From: Fidelibacterota bacterium
GTDB taxonomy: Bacteria; Marinisomatota; Marinisomatia; SCGC-AAA003-L08; TMED6
Assembly (NCBI GenBank): GCA_014239355.1
Contig: JAAZYZ010000088.1
Span: forward strand, 1-9,446
Direction: 5' to 3'
Length of the DNA stretch: 9,446 bases
Part shown: positions 6,242 through 9,446 of the stretch, piece after piece
How the letters are laid out: every line of letters starts with the position of its first letter
How positions within the stretch are numbered: the stretch's first letter is position 1
Notes under the pieces: model-generated
Told to the model about the DNA's origin: nothing
The model's input: only the letters and a program-made list of their open reading frames with translations
The model's database searches: none
Program-made: the position numbers and the translations under genes

Positions 6242-9200
6242 TTATTTAATTAACATAACCTTCTGAGTTAAAATATTAGACTCTGTAGAAAGCGTTACAA
6301 AATATACACCACTTGAAATAGATGATGCATTCCATGTAACATTATAATTACCTGGAGATTGATATGAATCAACTAAATCTTGAATCAATCTTCCATTTAT
6401 ATCATATACTGATAACCTAACATCACCATCACCTGCTAAAGTATAAGCTAAATTAGTTGAAGGATTAAATGGATTAGGATAAGCAGGCTCTAAAACCATC
6501 TCTGAAGGCATGTTTGTTAAATCTAAATTATCTAAAACTGTTATATTGTGATTTCTCCACTCAGCAATAGAACCAGATAAATCATTTAACATACCTGTTG
6601 AAGGCCTATATAATTTAAATTCAGGGACATCACCATACTCACAATACCCTATAGTAAATTCAGAGTAATCATAACCCATAACAGGTATATCAATTATTTC
6701 ACCTGTATATTTTCTAGCACCTACTAACACATCATTATTATAAGCAAGAATCCAATCATCAATTATTGCGCTTTGAATATTCTCAACATAATAGAATGCT
6801 TGTCCTGTAGATTGATAATAATTATAATCAACAGGGTTTCTAGAGACTATAGAATAATCTGAAGAAGATCTTCCTAATGATTCTGAATTATTATATGAAA
6901 AATCAAAAGAGTCACCACTGATAAACCAATAACCTGAATTTGGTGTAAAGTATTGAAGACTTCCAATCCAAAGCCCATTATAATTATATGCTGACTGACC
7001 TTCTCCAAGTATAGCGATTAATGTATTTTCAGCTTCATCTGATAAGCCATCTAAGATTTGTATATAACCATTTAATGGATACCCAATTAAATTATCACCC
7101 GTTTCTAACGAATAAACTGTTTCTGGATTAATTGGAGTACCTGTTATAGATAAATCTGAAGCATCACTCATAACAACCCAATAACCAGACTTTTGATCAA
7201 TTTGCTCTAACGTACCTTCCCATCCATCTTCACCATAAATAGCAGCTGAAGAAGCTCCAGCGATAGCTAAAATATCACCTGATACATCAGAAAAAATATT
7301 ATCTAAAGATGTGTTTTCAGGTAAAACATAAAAACTTGATAAATTTGCATTATCATTAAATGGTATAGATACTGTTGCACAATCATTCCAATCTATATTA
7401 TCACAAGTTCCACAATCATCTTCTAAAGAATCGCCACCACAAGCATCATTACAATCATAGTAATCCGCAGCACAATCACAATATGGATCATCCACTACCC
7501 CATCATTATTATCATCACTACAACACTGACCGTCACCATCAGCATCATTTAAAGAATCATATGGACACTCATCTACATCACCACAAATACCATCTGAATC
7601 TGCATCGTTTTCATTGTCATTTGGACATATATCTACATCACCACAAATACCATCATCATCGATATCATTATCTCCATCATTTGGACAATCATCTACATCA
7701 CCACAAATACCATCTTCATCAGCATCATTATAGTAATCATATGGACACTCATCTACATCACCACAAATACCATCACCATCAATATCGTTATCTCCATCAT
7801 ATGGACATGGATCATCATTACCACAAATACCATCTTCATCAATATCATTTTCACCATCTAATGGACATTCATCTACATCGCCACAAATACCATCTTCATC
7901 AATATCATCATCTGGGTCATTTGGGCAGATATCTACATCACCACAAATACCATCTTCATCTGCATCATTATCTGGGTCAAATGGACACTCATCTACATCA
8001 CCACAAATGCCATCATTATCTATATCATTGTCTGGATCATAATCACATTCATCTTCATCAGCGCAAAGCCCATCACCATCAAAATCATTTTCTGGATCAT
8101 AAGGACATAAATCATCTTCATCTGGACAATCTTCAATGTTATCTAATGTACAATCACAAATACCATCACCATCGATATCATTTTCAAAATCATAATCACA
8201 ATCATCATCACCAGCACAAAGTCCATCACCATCTATATCATTATATGGATCATTTGGACATATATCTACATCACCACAAATACCATCATCATCTATATCA
8301 TTATTTCCATCATATGGACACTCATCTACATCACCACAAATTAAGTCACCATCAATATCATTTTCAGAATCTAATGGACATTCATCTTCGTTACCACAAA
8401 TACCATCACCATCTATATCATTATCAGCATCATATTCACAATCATCTTCATTACCACAAATACCATCTTCATCAGCATCATTATAGTAATCATATGGACA
8501 TTCATCTACATCACCACAAATACCATCACCATCAATATCATTATCATTATCATTTGGACATGGATCATCATTACCACATATTCCATCATTATCTATATCA
8601 TTATCTGGATCTGATGGACATTCATCTACATCACCACAAATATCATCATTATCTATATCATTATCTCCATCATATGGACAGTCATCTACATCACCACAAA
8701 TACCATCTTCATCAATATCATTTTGAGAGTCATATGGACACTCATCTACATCACCACAAATACCATCACCATCGATATCATTTTCATTATCATATGGACA
8801 ATTATCTTCATCACCACAAATACCATCACCATCGATATCATTATCAGGATCTTCAATACATACATCCGTACAATCTAAAGACCATTCATCAGGTAAAACA
8901 GGATATGCGTTACCCTCTGAAGATTCTAAACAATACATTGTTTCAGTTCCTGGGTTTCCTAAGTCATCACCATCAGTATCTTCACAATAAATTTCAGGAG
9001 CCGGATTATCACAATCACAACCTAAATCAGCATAACCTTCATCTAAACCTGTATCACCCTCAACACAATATCCACAATAATCAACAAATCCATGTCCACC
9101 AAGGTCTGCATTACAATCATATTGAACAGAAATTTCTTGAATAAGCTGAACACCGTTTGGCGACCAAGGAAAATCAGTTGCTGCAAAATCATAACCATTA

Positions 9201-9446
9201 TCACCTAATACTTTTGCATCATAAAATAGATTTTCAGATTGGTCATAAATCATAAATACAGGAACGTCACCTTCTTGCATATAGTCTGCAGTTTCATCCG
9301 GGTTAAAAGGATCTACACCCATTATAGGAATATCACATATCCCTCCACCACAGGCATCTGTATCCCATTGTCTAGCCCCAACACATACATCACCAGTACC
9401 ATCACCATCTAAATCTTTAAACGCACCAACCCAATCTTCAATGGAA
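6242..9446 (-). CDS. Giant secreted thrombospondin type 3 repeat protein with sorting domain (5' end missing)
   Basis: The frame is open to the right edge (first full codon 9445-9443), so the ATG at 9322 is internal and the true start lies outside; 1067 residues are visible. In order: a module with EDWVGAF, VGARQ, DIPIMG, GDVPVFMIYD (9445-about 9209); a Cys-rich linker with DYCGYCVEGDTG and LGCDCDNPAP; 21 thrombospondin type 3 repeats (8842-7550); a second Cys-rich linker (CNDACGGDSLEDDCGTC); two related modules ending in SGYW (about 7370-7090 and 7090-6885); a second copy of the first module (IDDWILAY, VGARKY, DIPVMG, GDVPEFKLYR; 6772-6578); and a type IX-like sorting domain with YPNPFNPST (6490-6245). 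Each repeat supplies Asp-rich calcium ligands and two Cys. The protein is extremely acidic and is probably a calcium-stiffened surface or secreted adhesin or structural protein. Its own terminator follows directly. Confidence 0.85.
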   Translation of the reverse strand, partial: SIEDWVGAFKDLDGDGTGDVCVGARQWDTDACGGGICDIPIMGVDPFNPDETADYMQEGDVPVFMIYDQSENLFYDAKVLGDNGYDFAATDFPWSPNGVQLIQEISVQYDCNADLGGHGFVDYCGYCVEGDTGLDEGYADLGCDCDNPAPEIYCEDTDGDDLGNPGTETMYCLESSEGNAYPVLPDEWSLDCTDVCIEDPDNDIDGDGICGDEDNCPYDNENDIDGDGICGDVDECPYDSQNDIDEDGICGDVDDCPYDGDNDIDNDDICGDVDECPSDPDNDIDNDGICGNDDPCPNDNDNDIDGDGICGDVDECPYDYYNDADEDGICGNEDDCEYDADNDIDGDGICGNEDECPLDSENDIDGDLICGDVDECPYDGNNDIDDDGICGDVDICPNDPYNDIDGDGLCAGDDDCDYDFENDIDGDGICDCTLDNIEDCPDEDDLCPYDPENDFDGDGLCADEDECDYDPDNDIDNDGICGDVDECPFDPDNDADEDGICGDVDICPNDPDDDIDEDGICGDVDECPLDGENDIDEDGICGNDDPCPYDGDNDIDGDGICGDVDECPYDYYNDADEDGICGDVDDCPNDGDNDIDDDGICGDVDICPNDNENDADSDGICGDVDECPYDSLNDADGDGQCCSDDNNDGVVDDPYCDCAADYYDCNDACGGDSLEDDCGTCDNIDWNDCATVSIPFNDNANLSSFYVLPENTSLDNIFSDVSGDILAIAGASSAAIYGEDGWEGTLEQIDQKSGYWVVMSDASDLSITGTPINPETVYSLETGDNLIGYPLNGYIQILDGLSDEAENTLIAILGEGQSAYNYNGLWIGSLQYFTPNSGYWFISGDSFDFSYNNSESLGRSSSDYSIVSRNPVDYNYYQSTGQAFYYVENIQSAIIDDWILAYNNDVLVGARKYTGEIIDIPVMGYDYSEFTIGYCEYGDVPEFKLYRPSTGMLNDLSGSIAEWRNHNITVLDNLDLTNMPSEMVLEPAYPNPFNPSTNLAYTLAGDGDVRLSVYDINGRLIQDLVDSYQSPGNYNVTWNASSISSGVYFVTLSTESNILTQKVMLIK
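6578..6772 (-). repeat. Second copy of the DW/VGAR/DIPxMG/GDVP module
   Basis: This segment (IDDWILAY, VLVGARKY, IIDIPVMGYD, YGDVPEFKLYRPSTG) matches the module at 9445-9209 (IEDWVGAF, VCVGARQW, ICDIPIMGVD, EGDVPVFMIYDQSEN) in the same order and at similar spacing. The upstream copy has a DLDGDGTGD insertion and is longer. The two copies flank the type 3 array. I do not know a named domain for it; it is likely a small beta-sandwich. Confidence 0.7.
7550..8842 (-). repeat. Array of 21 tandem 60-bp thrombospondin type 3 repeats
   Basis: The consensus NDIDGDGICGDVDECPYDPD is 20 residues, so the DNA period is exactly 60 bp and the frame is kept if copies are gained or lost. Twenty copies are 20 residues. 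Copy 12 (around 8179-8087) carries 11 extra residues with two extra Cys (CDCTLDNIEDCPDEDDLC). A degenerate 22nd copy (NDADGDGQCC) starts at 7549. Each unit has a DxDxDG calcium loop and two Cys, as in thrombospondin and OmpA-associated type 3 repeats. Copies vary mainly at residues 5, 10-13 and 17-20. Confidence 0.93.

Noticed and set aside
7550..8842. CRISPR array, suggested by regular 60-bp spacing
   Set aside because: The repeats are contiguous, degenerate and in frame within one gene, with no unique spacers, and translate to thrombospondin type 3 units.
7375..9144. Long plus-strand open frame of 589 codons, extremely rich in His, Tyr and Leu
   Set aside because: It is the antisense of the type 3 array. 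The 60-bp periodic Asp codons read as His/Ile/Met on the other strand, so stops are avoided by repetition. It has no ribosome binding site, signal peptide or recognisable domain.

Overview
The window is AT-rich bacterial DNA. Every gene I can support lies on the minus strand, so transcription runs from high to low coordinates. The organism is probably an uncultivated marine bacterium of the Fibrobacteres-Chlorobi-Bacteroidetes sphere, and Marinimicrobia (SAR406) is my best guess. The reasons are two proteins ending in a type IX-like C-terminal sorting domain with YPNPFNPST, GCTD..A.NY..A..DD.SC.Y repeats, dockerin-like and cohesin-like modules, very long thrombospondin type 3 arrays, and low GC. 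Clear Shine-Dalgarno sequences before several genes argue against Bacteroidetes proper, where these are usually weak. This assignment is inference.

Layout from high to low coordinates: (1) 9446-6242 is the 3' part of a giant secreted, acidic, cysteine-rich protein. It has 21 tandem 60-bp thrombospondin type 3 repeats, two copies of another module flanking the array, and a C-terminal sorting domain. A strong rho-independent terminator follows at 6188-6220. (2) 6130-1 is a probable five-gene operon of exported proteins: an unrecognised 580-residue protein with a CsgG/TolB-like segment; a TlpA-type thioredoxin with a CEPC active site; a DUF6029-like outer-membrane beta-barrel; a multidomain secreted thioredoxin-like protein; and the start of a fifth exported protein cut by the window edge.

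The main discovery concerns the fourth operon gene. It looks like two separate ORFs (2017-1793 and 1606-101), but these share one frame and only one TGA (1795-1793) separates them. The codons on both sides read W-TGA-G-S-C-W, which puts the TGA exactly at the first redox position of a thioredoxin CxxC motif. The rest of the thioredoxin fold, including a cis-proline 74 residues later, lies after the TGA. Starting 15 nt after the TGA is a hairpin with a bulged U and a GUG apical loop, matching the bacterial SECIS consensus. I therefore annotate a single 638-residue selenoprotein (UGSC) joined to GCTD repeats, cohesin-like and dockerin-like modules and a sorting domain. This would be a cell-surface or secreted selenocysteine oxidoreductase.

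Together the operon resembles an envelope thiol-redox module: a conventional periplasmic thioredoxin, an outer-membrane barrel with a conserved-looking cysteine pair, and an exported selenothiol protein. It sits beside a protein carrying about 40 repeat cysteines. The functional link between these parts is inference.
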